DNA of 64,000 nucleotides from Thermothielavioides terrestris NRRL 8126 (GCF_000226115.1 NC_016458.1:7288001-7352000), one strand, 5' to 3'. Counted from the stretch's first letter, positions 39,359 through 52,411 are shown. Notes: generated by a model not told the origin, from the letters alone. Program-made: numbers and translations.

Positions 39359-40117
39359 TACCCCCCTTGCCCTATTAGGTAGTTGAACTAGAGTATATAT
39401 AATATTGCATTGAGCGCAGTTTAGGTCTAGTGTAGCGCTAGTCGTAATAGACGCTAGTACCTACTATCTAGTTGTATAGCGCCTACCTCGTCATTAGGGT
39501 AGTCTAATATAGTTGCTTACTAAGGCCTTGCTACTTGTAGCTGTTCTATTGCCTAGGCTTGAGTTATTTGTTTACATTGCCTAGTAAACCGCTAATTGGC
39601 CCTTCCTCGCTTTATATATTTATATATTGCAACTACGTTGTACTAAGTATACCTACTAATTATATATAATCCAACCTTGCCAACTGTTATTTAAACCCTT
39701 CCTCTTGTATAACTTGACTTTCTTATATTTTCTTCCTATACCTAACGTATACCTCCTCTTCCTCCTTTATAATCTGTTCTTCCTCCTTCTTATATAGTGA
39801 TATCGTTCTCCTTATTCCGCCTTATATACGTTTCTTTTCTTTTATGCTCCTACCTTACGTTTGCCTATACCTTTGAGTATACTACTTATTTTCGCCTCAG
39901 CTCCTATAAAAGTCTCTTTGTTCCTTCCTTCGATAGCAATATCGTTCTAAAACTCGTCTACTACGTTTATATATAGGAATACTAAAATATTAGTCGCCGC
40001 TATTGCTCTTAGAGATAGTAGTATAGGCCGCTATCCTAATAGCGATAATAACAAAGACTATAATATAAGTGCTTCTAGGACAACTCCGTTATAGACCTAA
40101 GTTACTTATTAACTATA

Positions 40118-41400
40118 ATGTTATAGAACTAAAATAATCGCTAGAAGAATAATAAGCTATTGATTAGTAAGTTCGTTATCGAAGGAGACTCTAACGACAA
40201 AGAAAATGAACTACTCTCTAATAAAGGAGAGTTCTATATATAGTATATCGCTTACCTTCTTAGTAGTACAAAGGTCGAATATACCCCTAGTTATAGCAAA
40301 TCCTATAAGGAATATTAGAGAGCCTATACTATATATAAATAGGACTTTATATTATAGGCAATAAACCTTTGCCTTTGGTCTAGTCTAAAGAAAATCGTTA
40401 AAGCGTATAATATAGGCTAGGCTATCGAGACTCTAGCCTAGAGGAAGATAAGCTTATAGCCCACTTGCTATATAGTCCTTAAGTGTAAATTCTAGAAGTT
40501 AATATAGTCTTTCTAGACTGCTTTTAACAATATATAGATATATTGTATCCCTACTTAGCTAGTACTACTCCCTCTATCCGCTATTAAGCAGACCTTGACT
40601 TATATTGTCTTCTAGACCCTAGTCACCTCCCCTACTACGTCGAGCTACTATAGGGCTTTAGTGCCCTATAATCTACCTACTTCCTCCCTAGACTGCTTTG
40701 CCTAGCTAGCTACCTACCTAATTTATTACTTAATAAGTAATAAGGAAGCCTACTAATATAATATATACTATTTGGTCGACGCTATTACAATAGTTGTTAA
40801 TATTAATAACCGTCTTATCGACTACGTTTTAAGCTCACTATAGTCTAGCCCCTCTCTATAAGGCAGCTATAGTACAACTCTTACTAGGCGCAATATTGCC
40901 TTAGTTCCCTTTGTTCTATATCCCTAGTACTATCTATCCTCTCCCTTTGAGAACCTTGCCTACGTCCTTTAAGAGTATACTAATCCCTTTCCCTAGACCC
41001 TTAGTAGGTCCAATAGATAGCCGATTATAGAGGTGCTCTCGTCGTCTAACGAGGGTGTCGAGTACTTATCTACTAGCGATATAGTGCTATCTAGAGATAA
41101 AAAGGCTATAGAATAGGGCTAGAGATAGCTCTATCCCCTACTATAGCCCTACTCTCGCTTTATTCTATGCCTCGACCTATTATTGAACTAACCTACTAAC
41201 TAGAGTAGTTGCAATAACTTTGATATCCACCTTTACCTTATCTTAGAGATCCTAGAATAGGTGATATATTAGCTACTAACCCCGCCTTCCTTTAACTTAC
41301 GCCTAGGTATCCTACAGTACTATAGGATTAACGCTAAGGTAAAGCTAGAGAACTATCTATATTTAAGGAAGGAGACTTAGTTAACGTATTAGAGCCTCCC
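40118..41400 (+). other. uncertain antisense reading frame in the 3' region of element G
   Basis: Between the chromodomain end and the 3' LTR of G there is a plus-strand frame of about 430 codons from an ATG, interrupted mostly by TAG (RIP-type) and hardly by TAA or TGA. It reads as a polar protein with Leu-rich helices and an acidic Ser-rich part (VLSSSNEGVEYLSTSD). I do not recognise it. The low TAA/TGA count is weak evidence, because the same plus frame stays similarly open across the antisense of integrase. Confidence 0.25.
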
Positions 41401-41589
41401 TATACTTATATTTTTCTTATTGTTCTTTTGTAATAAGGCTATAACTAGATATATTAGGGTGACTATATATTCGGTAGTACTACTAAGCTATATTCGTTTT
41501 ATCATTGTCGTCTCTTATAGGGTAGTCTATATATAAACATTGCGTTTTCCCTTCTTTCTCTAGTTTAACATTAGCCTATCGTTTTATTG

Positions 41590-44500
41590 TACGTCTCCCT
41601 ATTCTCATTCAAACTTATTGAGTATAGTAATATCTAAGAAGTTCTCTAGAGGCTCCTACGTTGGTTTATTGTAACCTACCCACTTAATATATATATCGTA
41701 GTTATTTCCCCTCCCCTTAGCATTCTAAGCTTTAAGGATTACCTCTACCCTATACTTCTACTAAAGAATACCCTCCTCTAATATAACCTATATAGGGTCT
41801 AGCCACTTATCTATAACTTTCTATAAAGGGAGCAGATCGGAGGCTACTCGCTCAACTAGATCAATATAGAAGGTTGAGTATAGACCACTTAGTATATTGA
41901 GCGTTATCGTTAAGGGGGTAGATACTACAACTACCTTGTATTTAGCATTTAGCTAGTCGAGTTTCTTACTAGGGTAGTTCGTCTTTATATTATATAGAGA
42001 GAGCTATACCTCGTCTTCTACTTTAAACCTCTTAGCTAGGTGGCGAGAGCGGTTTATATTCGTCTACTACTACTACTATATATATATAATAGCTGCTTAG
42101 GTTTACTCTATTCCCTCTTTCAAATAGTAGAGGAACTTAGTAACGTAGCCCTCTAAGGTCGCTATAGACGCTATTAAGATTGTAATAAGTTGTATAAGGC
42201 TTATATTAAACCTATAGAGGAGGTAGTTTAGGCTTACCCTAGTTATAGACAAGTCCTTATTATTAAGTACGAACTAGTAGGCTAGAAGATATTTAGGCTA
42301 GTCGTATTATATAAAGGAGATAAAGATTTAGAGGATAGCCTATACCTTTTAGTTAACCTACTCTATTCCCCTATCTGTCTAGGGATAGTAAGAAGTTGAT
42401 AGGAGCTGCTCTACCTTTACCACCTTATATAGCGTAGTCTAGAACCTACTTAACTAGTCCGACCTATAGTCGGTTATAATTTAAGTTAGGAACCTATAGA
42501 AGTGCTACTATATATTATAGAACTAGAGGGTATACTCTTCCACTCCTATCGAGTATATCACCTTAAGCTATATATATTTAGAGAGATGGTTGGTAATTAT
42601 TATAAGGTAGCTAGGCGCCCCCTTGTCTCTTATAGGGAGGTCGGTTATAAAGTTAATAGAGATCTACTTTTAAAAGCGATTAGGGATAGGCAAGGGTTGC
42701 AAAAGCCTTTGATATAGCTATTAGAAGATCTTGCTCTAGCAGTACTAGTTATAGTTCCTAATGAACCACTTTACATTGGACAATATAAGGTCCTAGTAGT
42801 AATCTCTCTAGAGCATTTTAAATAGCCTATTATACCTTAAGTATCTTAATATAGCTAAGTTATAGATCTGCTAGATAATTATAATAGTTAGGGGCTCCTA
42901 TATAGGGAGCTAGAGATAGCTATAGAACTAGAGTATACTTTATACGTTAAGAGAGTAGTCTACAATCTAGGTTTACACTACGTTCGCCTCCTTTAGAAAC
43001 TTCTAAGCTCCGTTGTAAATAGCTTAGAGCTAGTGAGTATAGTACTTATCTCTGACAATACCCTTGTCCTATAGAGCTATAAGCTGCTTATCCTTAAAGA
43101 GCGTCTCTCCTATAGGCAACCTAGCCTCCTCCTATACGCTAGTCTAGTATACCTTAATTAGAGGAAGTAGCTAGGCGATATACTAGCTATCTTTAGGCTT
43201 ATCTTATTTGCACTAAGAGAGTATATTAGGGCGTAAAGCCTAGGATCCTAGCTAGTACTTTAGCTCAAAGTTAAATAGAGAGAGCGTCTCTGCCTATTAG
43301 GCCTATTGTTCATTAATTAGATATAGCTAAGTAAAGTATTTAAGGTTCTTATAGTTGGTTAAGATAGTAAAGGGGGCTACTATACTTTAAAGCTCCGCTA
43401 ACTAGGCTTTGAAATATAAGATAATAGCTAATAGCCCTTTATTATAAATAGTGTAGTTGTACTTAGTAGGGCTTAGTATAGAGTAGTAGGCTATAGAGTA
43501 AAGAACCCTATTCTCTCCCTACTAAGATAAGTATCTACTAAGTGCTATATTAGAATAGTCCACTTCTATAATCGTCTCTCTCTTAGAATCCTATTAGACG
43601 AGGATTAGCTCTAATATAAATATAGCCTTAAGTATATTAAAGGCGTTCTACTCTTCTTTGCCCTAGTAGAAAGGGACGTTCTTATAGGTAAGGTATATTA
43701 ATAGGGCCGTCTTCTTAGAGAAGTTAGAGATAAAGTCGCGATAGAAATTAGTAAATCCTAGGAAGCTCTATACTCCTTAGACCTTGTAGAGTACCTCCTA
43801 TTTATAAATAGCTTTAATCTTCTTAGGGTTAGGGCGGATATAGACCCCTACTTCTATAATGTACCCTAGGTATTTAACTTCTTTTACTACGAATACGTAT
43901 TTCTTAAGGTCTAGGTTAAGGCCTATATCCCTTAGTCTTTAGAGAACCTTATATACCTTTTTTATATAGTCCTTTTAGCTTTTATTCGAGTATACTAAGA
44001 TATTGTTAAGGTATATCGTTATATAGTCTCCTAGCGTTAGACTAAGGGCGTTGTTAATATATCTTTAGAACGTTATAGGAATACTTATAAGCCTAAAGGG
44101 GTAGACTAGCTACTTAAATAGTCTAAACCTTATATAAAACGCTATAAGGTACTTATCTCCCTTAGCTATTTAGATATAGTAGAATATAGCCTTAACGTTT
44201 AGCTTTATAAGCTATTTAGCCCTAACTAGGGACTAAAGAGTCTCTTTAATCAAGGAGAGTAGGTACTAGTCTTACTTAATAATCTTATTTAAGGCTTAGT
44301 AGTTTATATAGAACCTTTATACTTCTTCTAGCTTCTTTATAAAGAGGACTAGGGCGGCTACTAATAAAGAGCTTACTTAGATCTATCTCTTATCTAATAG
44401 GTCTACGACCTACTTTCAAATCTCTAAGAGATAGTCCTTTAGTTTATTATATAAGGGTCCCTATAAAAGCTTAGGAGGTTTTCTATCTAGGCCTATCTCA

Positions 44501-45464
44501 AGACAGATATAATAGTCGGCCTCCCCCTAATAGGGGGGTAGGTTGTTCACCTTCTCTTTATCAAAGAGGTTAGCGAAGTTATATAGCTCTTCTAATAGGG
44601 CGACCTTTAGGTCTAGGTCGACGTCGAGCTAGGAGATAGCTACTCCTAGTATAATAGTTATCTCGTAGATACTAGTAACGAGGAACGTATTTTATACCCC
44701 TTTAAACTTCTTCTTTTATACCCTATAGGCTAAGTCTATAAACATTGCGTCTATAATTAGGGTAGCGTTAGCTTCTTTCTATTATAAGAAGCACTTGTAT
44801 ACCTATAGGCTGCTTTACGAATTGATAGTAAGGACCCTATTAGCTAGGTTTAGCACGATCCTACAGTAGTTTATCTAAGGGAGCTCTAATATAACGTTAT
44901 AGGCTAGCTCTAGTACTATATAGAATATAGTAGCACTAATCTACCTATTAATATCTATTGTAACATAGGCAATATATATAATTTTCTTTATAATTTACAC
45001 CCCTTTGACTATAATACCTAGGGTATAAAGAGTCGATAGGCTTATCTACTTAATCTCTAACCTTTAATATACTCTTTCGCTAATAGCTCTATAGCTCTAG
45101 TACCTACTATCCACTTATATATTTATAAAACTAAAGAAGTTTAGGAAAATAGGGATAAGAAAGGGGGGCTTATTTATTCTCTCTTTAATCTCTATAAATT
45201 CGTTCTATAAGCAGCTAGGTTCTTTTGGCCTCTATACGAGACTTTATATAAAGGCTACTCTTTTCCCTCCTCCTCCTTAGAAAGGGAGTCCTCTTCTATC
45301 TATTCCTTAGCTTTTAACTTATTGATATTAACCTAAGGAGCTAGTCTCTTAGCTAGGGCAAAGAGATAGGTAGCTATAAAGTGGCCCTAGCGCCTATAAT
45401 AGATATAGGCTCTAGCCTATTAGCGCACTATATATACCTTGTTATTTATCTACTTCGCCTATAG
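41590..45464 (-). pseudogene. element G pol: protease, RT, RNase H, integrase, chromodomain
   Basis: Reading leftward with TAG as Gln/Trp: a spacer and protease region (45.4-44.7 kb); RT with KYVFVVKEVKYLGYIIE near 43.88 kb and active site YLNNILVYS near 44.02 kb; the RT/RNase H joint GVQSFLGFTNFYRDFI; RNase H with TIIEVDYSNIALS and FTILTNYKNLKYFTQL; integrase; and a chromodomain with YDIYIKWVGYNKPT and EPLENFLDITILNKFE at about 41.79-41.59 kb. The Asp-Asp to Asn-Asn change and many TAG codons make it non-functional. The right end is cut by the insertion of copia E. Confidence 0.85.
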
Positions 45465-45469
45465 CGTGT

Positions 45470-45651
45470 TGTCGCGTGCTAGTGCACATGTGACTCCACT
45501 TGCTAGGCTCCCTACGCTTAGGAGGCATATATTAGCTCTGCCTATATATGTATATAGACCTCGGTGCTCCTCCCACCCTATATAAGAGGGGCACCTCCCT
45601 TAATATATATGTCTCTACATCCTATATAGCCCCACTTTACTGCTCTCCTTA
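45470..45651 (+). repeat. 5' LTR of copia E
   Basis: 182 bases, TGTCGCGTGC...CTCCTTA; the partner ends CTCCTCA, so the final CA has become TA by RIP. Contains a TATATAAGAGG promoter-like box. Confidence 0.88.
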
Positions 45652-45664
45652 GTTATAAGCCTAG
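45652..45664 (+). promoter_or_regulatory. primer-binding site of copia E, half-tRNA type
   Basis: GTTATAAGCCTAG directly follows the LTR. Undoing RIP-type changes gives GTTATGAGCCCAG, the complement of the initiator-Met anticodon arm CTGGGCTCATAAC. Copia and Ty5 elements are known to prime from such a cleaved half-tRNA rather than from the tRNA 3' end. Confidence 0.6.
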
Positions 45665-48600
45665 TTCGTATACAACACTTATAACAGCAGTATAGCCCAA
45701 TTGGGGCTATCCTTCTTCTTTTCTTTAATAACTACTTTAAGTCTTCTTAATCATCAACAACTCCTATAAGTTTATATCACCCCTATCGTTTAGTCTAAAC
45801 AACGTAGTACTTCTCAGTTTACTTTAAGATGCTTCTCGAAACTAAAAAAACCGTTATCGTTGCCGTTGTAGCGCTTCTAGCCCTCGATAGCCCTAAAGAC
45901 TAGCTAAGATAGATCTTTACTGTTCGCTAAGAGGCTAACAACTTATAAGTTTAGTATATTATCGACCTAGACACTGAGCTCGCTATAGAAGCTAAGATAC
46001 TTAGCCTTCCTATATAGCCTACCTAGGGTACTGCCTATTAAGTGGTCTAGGATCGCCATCTTTAGGCGTAGTACACTGCGCTATAAACCTAGAAGGCAGC
46101 CGATCCTAACACCTATAGCTAGGAGCCTTAGTCAATCGAGCCTACTAAGGAGAAGATCTACTATAAGTTTCTTAAGCTATATAAGGCGTTTTCGAAATCT
46201 ACTATCGATACTATAGTGTTCTATATAGTCAACAAGCTCTATAAGATAATTAATATATCCGTTAGCGACCGCTACGCCTATACTATATATAATATTATAG
46301 AGGCTAAGAACATTACTAGTACCTATAGGTTTATCTAAATACTATATAAGATTATTGTACCCTCCAATAGCACTACCTTTACTACGCTTACTAAAGAGTA
46401 TATAGCTATACTCGCTAGAGGTAGCTAGAGTAGTATCGAGCCTAGGACTTAGATTCTCAAATATATTTTAGTCCTCTACTATACGAAGGTAGCCAATATC
46501 GCTATAGTCACCGATACAATAGTAGTTACTACGTTCTTTAAGACTGTGCAAAAGCGCCTAGATCCCAAGTAGGCAACCTATACATTGAAGGACATTAGCG
46601 TAGCTAAGAAGCTCGATAGAAAAGGACTAACTCTCCTCAATTTAGCTCTCTTACTTAAAGCGATCCTCTAGGCTAAAGCGGTAGTCTACCTAAAGCTTAG
46701 AACCTACCCTATACTTTTAAAAGTATAGAATAGTTAGAAAAGCAGTTAGAAGCGTAAGAAAAACCGCGACTGCCTATATATACTAAAGACTTATCGCTAT
46801 TAATAGCTTCCCTTAGAGTATTAGCAACTTCGGTATACTCTAATAGGGGAATCCCTAAATAGTATAACGCTCTTAAGTAATATAATGAACAGAGTATACC
46901 AACGGTTCGCTAAAGAGCGCTAGAACAACCTTTAGATAGAGCTTTAAAAGCTTGGCTAGAAGATCTAAAATGTATTGTTAAACGTCAAGGCTACTAGTTC
47001 TAATAGTAGTATAGGTCCTTTATTTCTAGGAGCGCTCTAGGTATATACTATTATCGATCTAGTAATTATAAACAAGCTCAAAGGAGTATATAGTATATTT
47101 GTATCTCTTGAGTTTAACCTATATTTGCTTAGTAAGTACATTCTATTTAACAACTGTAGAGCGGTCAATCTTATTAATAATAGGGCTCTCCTTGTCCCTA
47201 GTACGTTTATTAAGACAAGCGGTAAAACTGTTGAGGCTAGTACTATATCCTTCCCTATCTCTAGCTATAGCAAATAGATCATTAAAAACGTTTTAAACGA
47301 CGTATATAGCCTAAAAACTAAGGACCTTGTTATAGACAACGTTGCTATTGTAGAGGGCTTTTACGTCAATATTGTCTCTAAGAGACACCTCTAAGTATAG
47401 GGCGCTTAGTACTATAGTCTAGATTATATATTGTGTTAGGGAACGTTGGAAAAGAGTATTGTACTTAAGCAACTAGTCGAGAAGTTTAACTTGACCTTCT
47501 TATAATGCAATACTCTTTCCTCCTACTCTAATGCTCTTAGAGTACTCCCTAGAAGCTTTGCTAGACTTATAACTATAAACGCTATAGTTATAAAGAACTT
47601 TAGGAGGGGCAGGCCTTTAAAGGACCTACTCCTAGAAAGAGAAGACCTAGCTACTCTCTAGTACATTAGAGCTAGTTATCTAAGTTCAGAGGCGCTAGAA
47701 TATCTTGTCTTAAACACTAGAGGTATATAGATTCGTAGGCCTTGTAGGCTAGAATATAAGGTATACGTATAGGCATATATAGAATAGGTTATTTCACGCC
47801 GCCTACTATTAAGGCCGTTACTATACCTATTTTAAAAGGTCTCTTAGAACCTATTCAATTTTCTAAGAGCGCTTAACGGCTTAAACTAGCTACTAGTTAT
47901 TAAAGACAAGTATAGTAGGAAGCTTTTTACAACTCTTCTTATATATAAGATATATAACAATGTATATAATAAGCTTATTCGCTTTGAATGCTAGGTGAAA
48001 CGCCAATTTAGGTTGCCCATTTACAAGATTAGATAGAACGGCGAACACTAGTGTTATTAGTATCAAAAGATATATTATATACAAGCTCTAGACGTAGAAG
48101 TAGGGCATCGATTTAGAGGTTACACCTTTGGATACTAAAGAGCCCAATAGTAGTTTAGAACGTATAGGCAAGGAACTTATTACTAAGAGTATCGCAATGC
48201 TTATAGGCGCTAGACTTCCTTAGAATCTATAGCTAGAATCGACAATTGTAGCTATATACTTATATAGTATTAGCCTAAGTCGCGCTTACAACTATTGCTC
48301 GCTAAACGAGGTGCTCGACTCTTAGTTTAAGCATTGGTTCTACTAGTATTAGCCTAGTCTAGTATATACGCTAACTGCCGACCTACGCCTAAACTAGAGC
48401 GGCATTTATATATATAGCTACCAAGTATACCTACTAATAAAGGAGCGCGAAAAGGGGATTGAGAGATATACTAGGAAGGTTAAACCTAGAGTATATATTG
48501 GGTATCTTATTAAATATAAGGCGTCCAACATTTATTATATCTAGGTACTAAAACTTAGGAAAATCATTACAATGTACAATATAACCTTTAATAAATATAT

Positions 48601-50577
48601 ATTCTACTAGAAAAGCGAAGAGTAGCTTAATATTCAATTAGTAGTAGTCGCTAAAAAGGTTGTTAAGCTTATTAAACTCCCTATAGAGCCCTAGAACGCT
48701 AAGGCAATGCCGTTCAGAGTTATAGATGCCTATAAAGACCCTATAACGGTTCCCAGCTCTCTAAGACATCTAGGGGGTATAGCTAAATAGGAACTAGAAG
48801 GGCAGGCTCCTCCCTACTCTCTATCTTGTCTAAGGGGTATAGAAGTACTTAAGTATTATAGCCAAAGTTCGGGTAAGGAGCCTACTAGTAGTCTTTATAC
48901 TCTAGAACCAACTCTAGAGCTACGCTAGGAACGCCTAGACGTATCTAAAGAGAGCGGCCCCCCTACTAATTACAATGCTAGCAGTGACAGTAGAACAGTA
49001 GGAACTATATTATTAAAGGCCCCTAATATAGTTATTAGAGACGCTAATAGCAACGTCGCTAGCAGTATAGCTAAGAGTACTAGCTAAGGTAGTATAATAG
49101 CAAGTACTACTATAGTCGATACTCCTAGTAGTGATAAAGAGGTCGATCGCCTTAGCGATTAGCTAGAGGCTCTAGACGACTAGGAAGACGCTTTAAACTA
49201 TAGTTCTTAGCCTAATTCTAGAACACTTATAGCCTAGCTAGCGAAGGAGAAGCGTAAGTATATATATAAGACTTATAGACCACCTACTTGTCAGTTAAGA
49301 CAAATCTGTAAATAGTTTCCTAGCGGCGGTATAGGTGGAAGTGGCGGTCTAGTATACTTCGTAGCCCTTATATACTACAAGGAGGGCATTGATATACTAG
49401 ATTAGTATATATAGCATTCGTTTAGCTATATATTTTTAGATAACTCTATAAACGCTTTATAGGAGGACAATAGTATCTAGCATTGTATACTATATATAGT
49501 TTTTATAGCGGTAGTTAGCTAATATTGTAATATATATCCTAGAGCAACGCTAAGTAGGCCTAAAGTACATTTCGACGACCTTGCTAAGCTTCCTAAGTGC
49601 TAGAAGGATCTTATTAACCACTCTCAAAGGCGTAAGTTTATAAAAGTGGCTAAGGAAGAGATTTACAATCTCGTCAATAAAAAGATATAGCGTAAAATAT
49701 AGTGTAAGACCTTTAAGGGGAAACTACTACCTCTAAAGTAGGTTTTTATCTATAAGTTCGATTAAGATAGCAACCTTAAAAAGTGTAAATCGTATATCTA
49801 CATTTATAAGGATCTTTAGGAGCTCACTACTCTACAAAGCACTTATATAGCTATACTTATAGTACGCTTGTTCTATATAATAATAGCTATCGCTATGTAG
49901 TTTGATCTTAAGGTTAAGCAATTCAACGTAGTATAAGCGTTCTTGAACGCTGATCTACCTAAGGGTATTATCTATAAGATGCCTAAGGGGTTCAAAGAGC
50001 CTAGATTTCTTATAGAACTGTAGAGAGCTCTATATAGCTTATAAGAGTCTCTATTGCTCTAGTACTAAGAGTTCTCCGATGTACTTTGGAAGCTTAGCCT
50101 TATAGCTTCGCCTAAGGAACTATACTTGTTCTTCGACTATCAACGGTATATACTTATACTATTCTATATAGATGACTATCTAGTCTTCTACTACAAAGAC
50201 TATATAGAAGAGGCTTAGAGGATTATCAATACTTTAAAAGCGAAGTACAAAGTATATAAGAAGGGGGACGTAGCTTAGTTCCTAGGTATTAGGGTAATCC
50301 GCGACTATATACAATGTAAGATCTAGCTCTACCTTGACCAGTATATTAAGAAGATTGCAAAGCGTTTTAGTCTTGTAGATCAAATCACCTTTCTAAGCAT
50401 CCCTCTCCCTATAATAGAGCTTCGTAAGTTCATTGGCATAGCTACTCGAGTATAGATCAAACTATACTAAGAGCTTGTTAGATCACTGCTCTATACTATA
50501 GTTGTACTATATATAGAAGTTGCGTTTCTAGCTTCGTTGCTCTTGTACTTTCTAACGAACCCCTTAGGAACACACAT

Positions 50578-50857
50578 TGTTACACGCAGTTGTAGGTCAC
50601 CTGTGGCCACCTATAGCCAACTGCGCAAGTGTAGGTCCACTGGGCCCACTGGGCCCTACAACAGCACTGGGCCCCACAACAGTGCACAGGCCACCTTGCG
50701 CACAGGCCACTACACTCCTATATTTAGGCAAGCACTTGCCTACATTCTACACTCTTGCAATATATCTATCTTACACTCCTCCGAAGCTCCTACTTAGTTT
50801 AAGTGCTCCGCTGCTTTGGCTAACGAGGTTAAGCAGCACCTACTTGTTCGTATAATA
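50578..50857 (+). repeat. 5' LTR of element A
   Basis: 280 bases, TGTTACACGC...GTATAATA. The last CA is TA, a RIP-type change compared with the 3' copy ending TATAACA. Confidence 0.9.
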
Positions 50858-50859
50858 AG

Positions 50860-50975
50860 TGGTGCCTACTACTGGACTCGAACCTATACGATAAACCGCG
50901 ATAAGACTCCTTTTTAAGGGAGCCAGTGTTCATTAATAGCGTGCCTAAGCAGTACCGCGTCGTATAGCTTAGGCA
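50860..50975 (-). other. extended primer-binding site / tRNA-like sequence of element A
   Basis: The plus strand begins TGGTGCCTACTACTGG. Its complement ends with a canonical tRNA 3' part: T-loop GGTTCGAGTCC (a perfect B-box), acceptor AGTAGGC, A and CCA. The complement also starts with TGCCTAAG, able to pair GCCTA with TAGGC, so the whole 116 bases look like a complete tRNA-like sequence, not only an 18-base primer site. No clean D-arm or A-box is seen. Confidence 0.5.
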
Positions 50976-51418
50976 ACTATACGTGGGCGTAGGTGCCCCA
51001 AGTGCCCTGCTAGGAAGCACTTGTGGTTTTGCTTACTTAGGTGGTCTCCAAGTATTGCGAAGCCCTCGAGCTCCTGAGACCTAACTTAGAGGTCAGTATC
51101 TAGGGCAACAACGTTAATCGCGACCTTCAACACTTCGTCGCCCCGGCTCGGCTCCCTAAGACTATGTCAATTGCGACCACTTTCCAAGACCTCGTCGCCC
51201 TGGCCCAGCTCCCATCCTTCCGACCGCTCCAACCTCCAACCGATCAATCGCTCCAATCAATCGCCTCGACTAGTCGCCCTGATCAAGGAACCTGACCGAC
51301 TAGTCGCCCTGATTAAAGAACCCGATAGGTAGATTGAATGGTTGGATGGTTGAGGTGCAAGATACAATGGACTTGCAAGCTGAGGACAGCTTTTCTATTT
51401 GTTTGTAGGGGGGGCAAT

Positions 51419-51698
51419 TGTTATATATAGTTGTAGGTCACCTGTGGCCACCTGTAGCCAACTATACAAGTGTGGGTCCACTGGGCCCACTGGGCCCTAC
51501 AATAGCACTAGGCCCTGCAACAGTGTACAGGCCACCTTGCGCATAGGCTACTACACTCCTATATTTAGGCAGGCACTTGCCTACATTCTACACTCTTGCA
51601 ATACATCTATCTTGCACTCCTCCAAAGCTCCTGCTTGGTTTGAGTGCTCCGCTGCTTTGGCTAACGAGGTCAAGCAGCAACCCCTTGTTTATATAACA
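51419..51698 (+). repeat. 3' LTR of element A
   Basis: 280 bases, TGTTATATAT...TATAACA, aligned end to end with the first copy and followed by CACAT. Confidence 0.9.
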
Positions 51699-52411
51699 CA
51701 CATCGATGTTGCAAAGTATATAATCTCCTACCTCTTTGGTATACGCTTCCTCGCTATTTAGTTCAAGGGTATACTATAGGATATTACTCCTATACAGATC
51801 CTACTTATTATAAGGGATATATCGTATATAGATAACCCTAATATATATAAATCGTTGTATAGCTACCTTATCTCTCTGTTTAGTAGGCTTATTCATTGGA
51901 AGGCTATACACTAGGATATAGTCACTACTTCGTCTATAGAGGCAGAGCTCCTCGCTCTATCTACTACAATATAGGAAACGATAGCGTTTAAGCGCTTCCT
52001 TAGCAATTTACAACTTGAGTTAGGTGTACCTTAGACTATATTCTATAATAATACGTAGACTATTCGCCTTATAGTAGGCGAGAACGAATATATTAGCACT
52101 TGCCTACGTTATATTGACATCTACAACATATAGCTACGTTAAGAATATACGAAAGGATCTTTTAAGGTTGTATACTTACTAACTATAGAGATACCTATAG
52201 ATAGGCTTACAAAGGTATTGACTCGCTAGAAGTTTAAACACTTTAGAGAGCTCCTCAACCTATAGGATATACGTTATATAGTTCAAGGAGACGATTAGGG
52301 GGACAGGAACGCAAAGTATAAATAAAAACGAACTAAAAACAGGAGCGTACACTAGTATAAAATAGACTAGGGGGTGCCTACACCTATAAAACAACAAACA
52401 AAAACATAAAA

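Larger units (their letters stand above)
50578..51698 (+). mobile_element. element A: small non-coding LTR element (TRIM-like)
   Basis: 1121 bases: two 280-base LTRs, TSD CACAT on both sides, and a 561-base internal part without coding capacity. The internal part has a tRNA-complementary primer site right after the first LTR and a polypurine tract GTAGGGGGGGCAAT before the second. This is the architecture of terminal-repeat retrotransposons in miniature, which need the enzymes of another element. It is less RIP-altered than its host E, so it landed later. Confidence 0.9.
45829..52298 (+). pseudogene. copia E gag-pol polyprotein, RIP-degraded and split by element A
   Basis: Starts at an ATG (MLLETKKTVIVAVVALLALD). 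With TAG read as Gln/Trp it shows gag to about 47 kb, integrase-region sequence around 47.6-48.7 kb, RT from about 49.6 kb (QFDLKVKQFNVVQAFLNADL and LPKGIIYKMPKGFKEP) with an intact YIDD in FYIDDYLVF near 50.18 kb, then the insertion of A (50578-51698), then RNase H (IHWKAIHQD, TTSSIEAELLALSTT) to a TAG after QGDD. Many in-frame TAG codons, for example EEA-stop-RI and VA-stop-FLGI, are CAG changed by RIP. Confidence 0.85.

Noticed and set aside
42502..42717. Open plus-strand frame of 71 codons in the AT-rich half
   Set aside because: It is antisense to integrase of element G.
50537..50855. Open frames in the LTR of element A (and equivalents at 51399-51761, 56482-56742 and 57410-57739)
   Set aside because: The same LTR sequence read in several copies and frames; LTRs are non-coding here.
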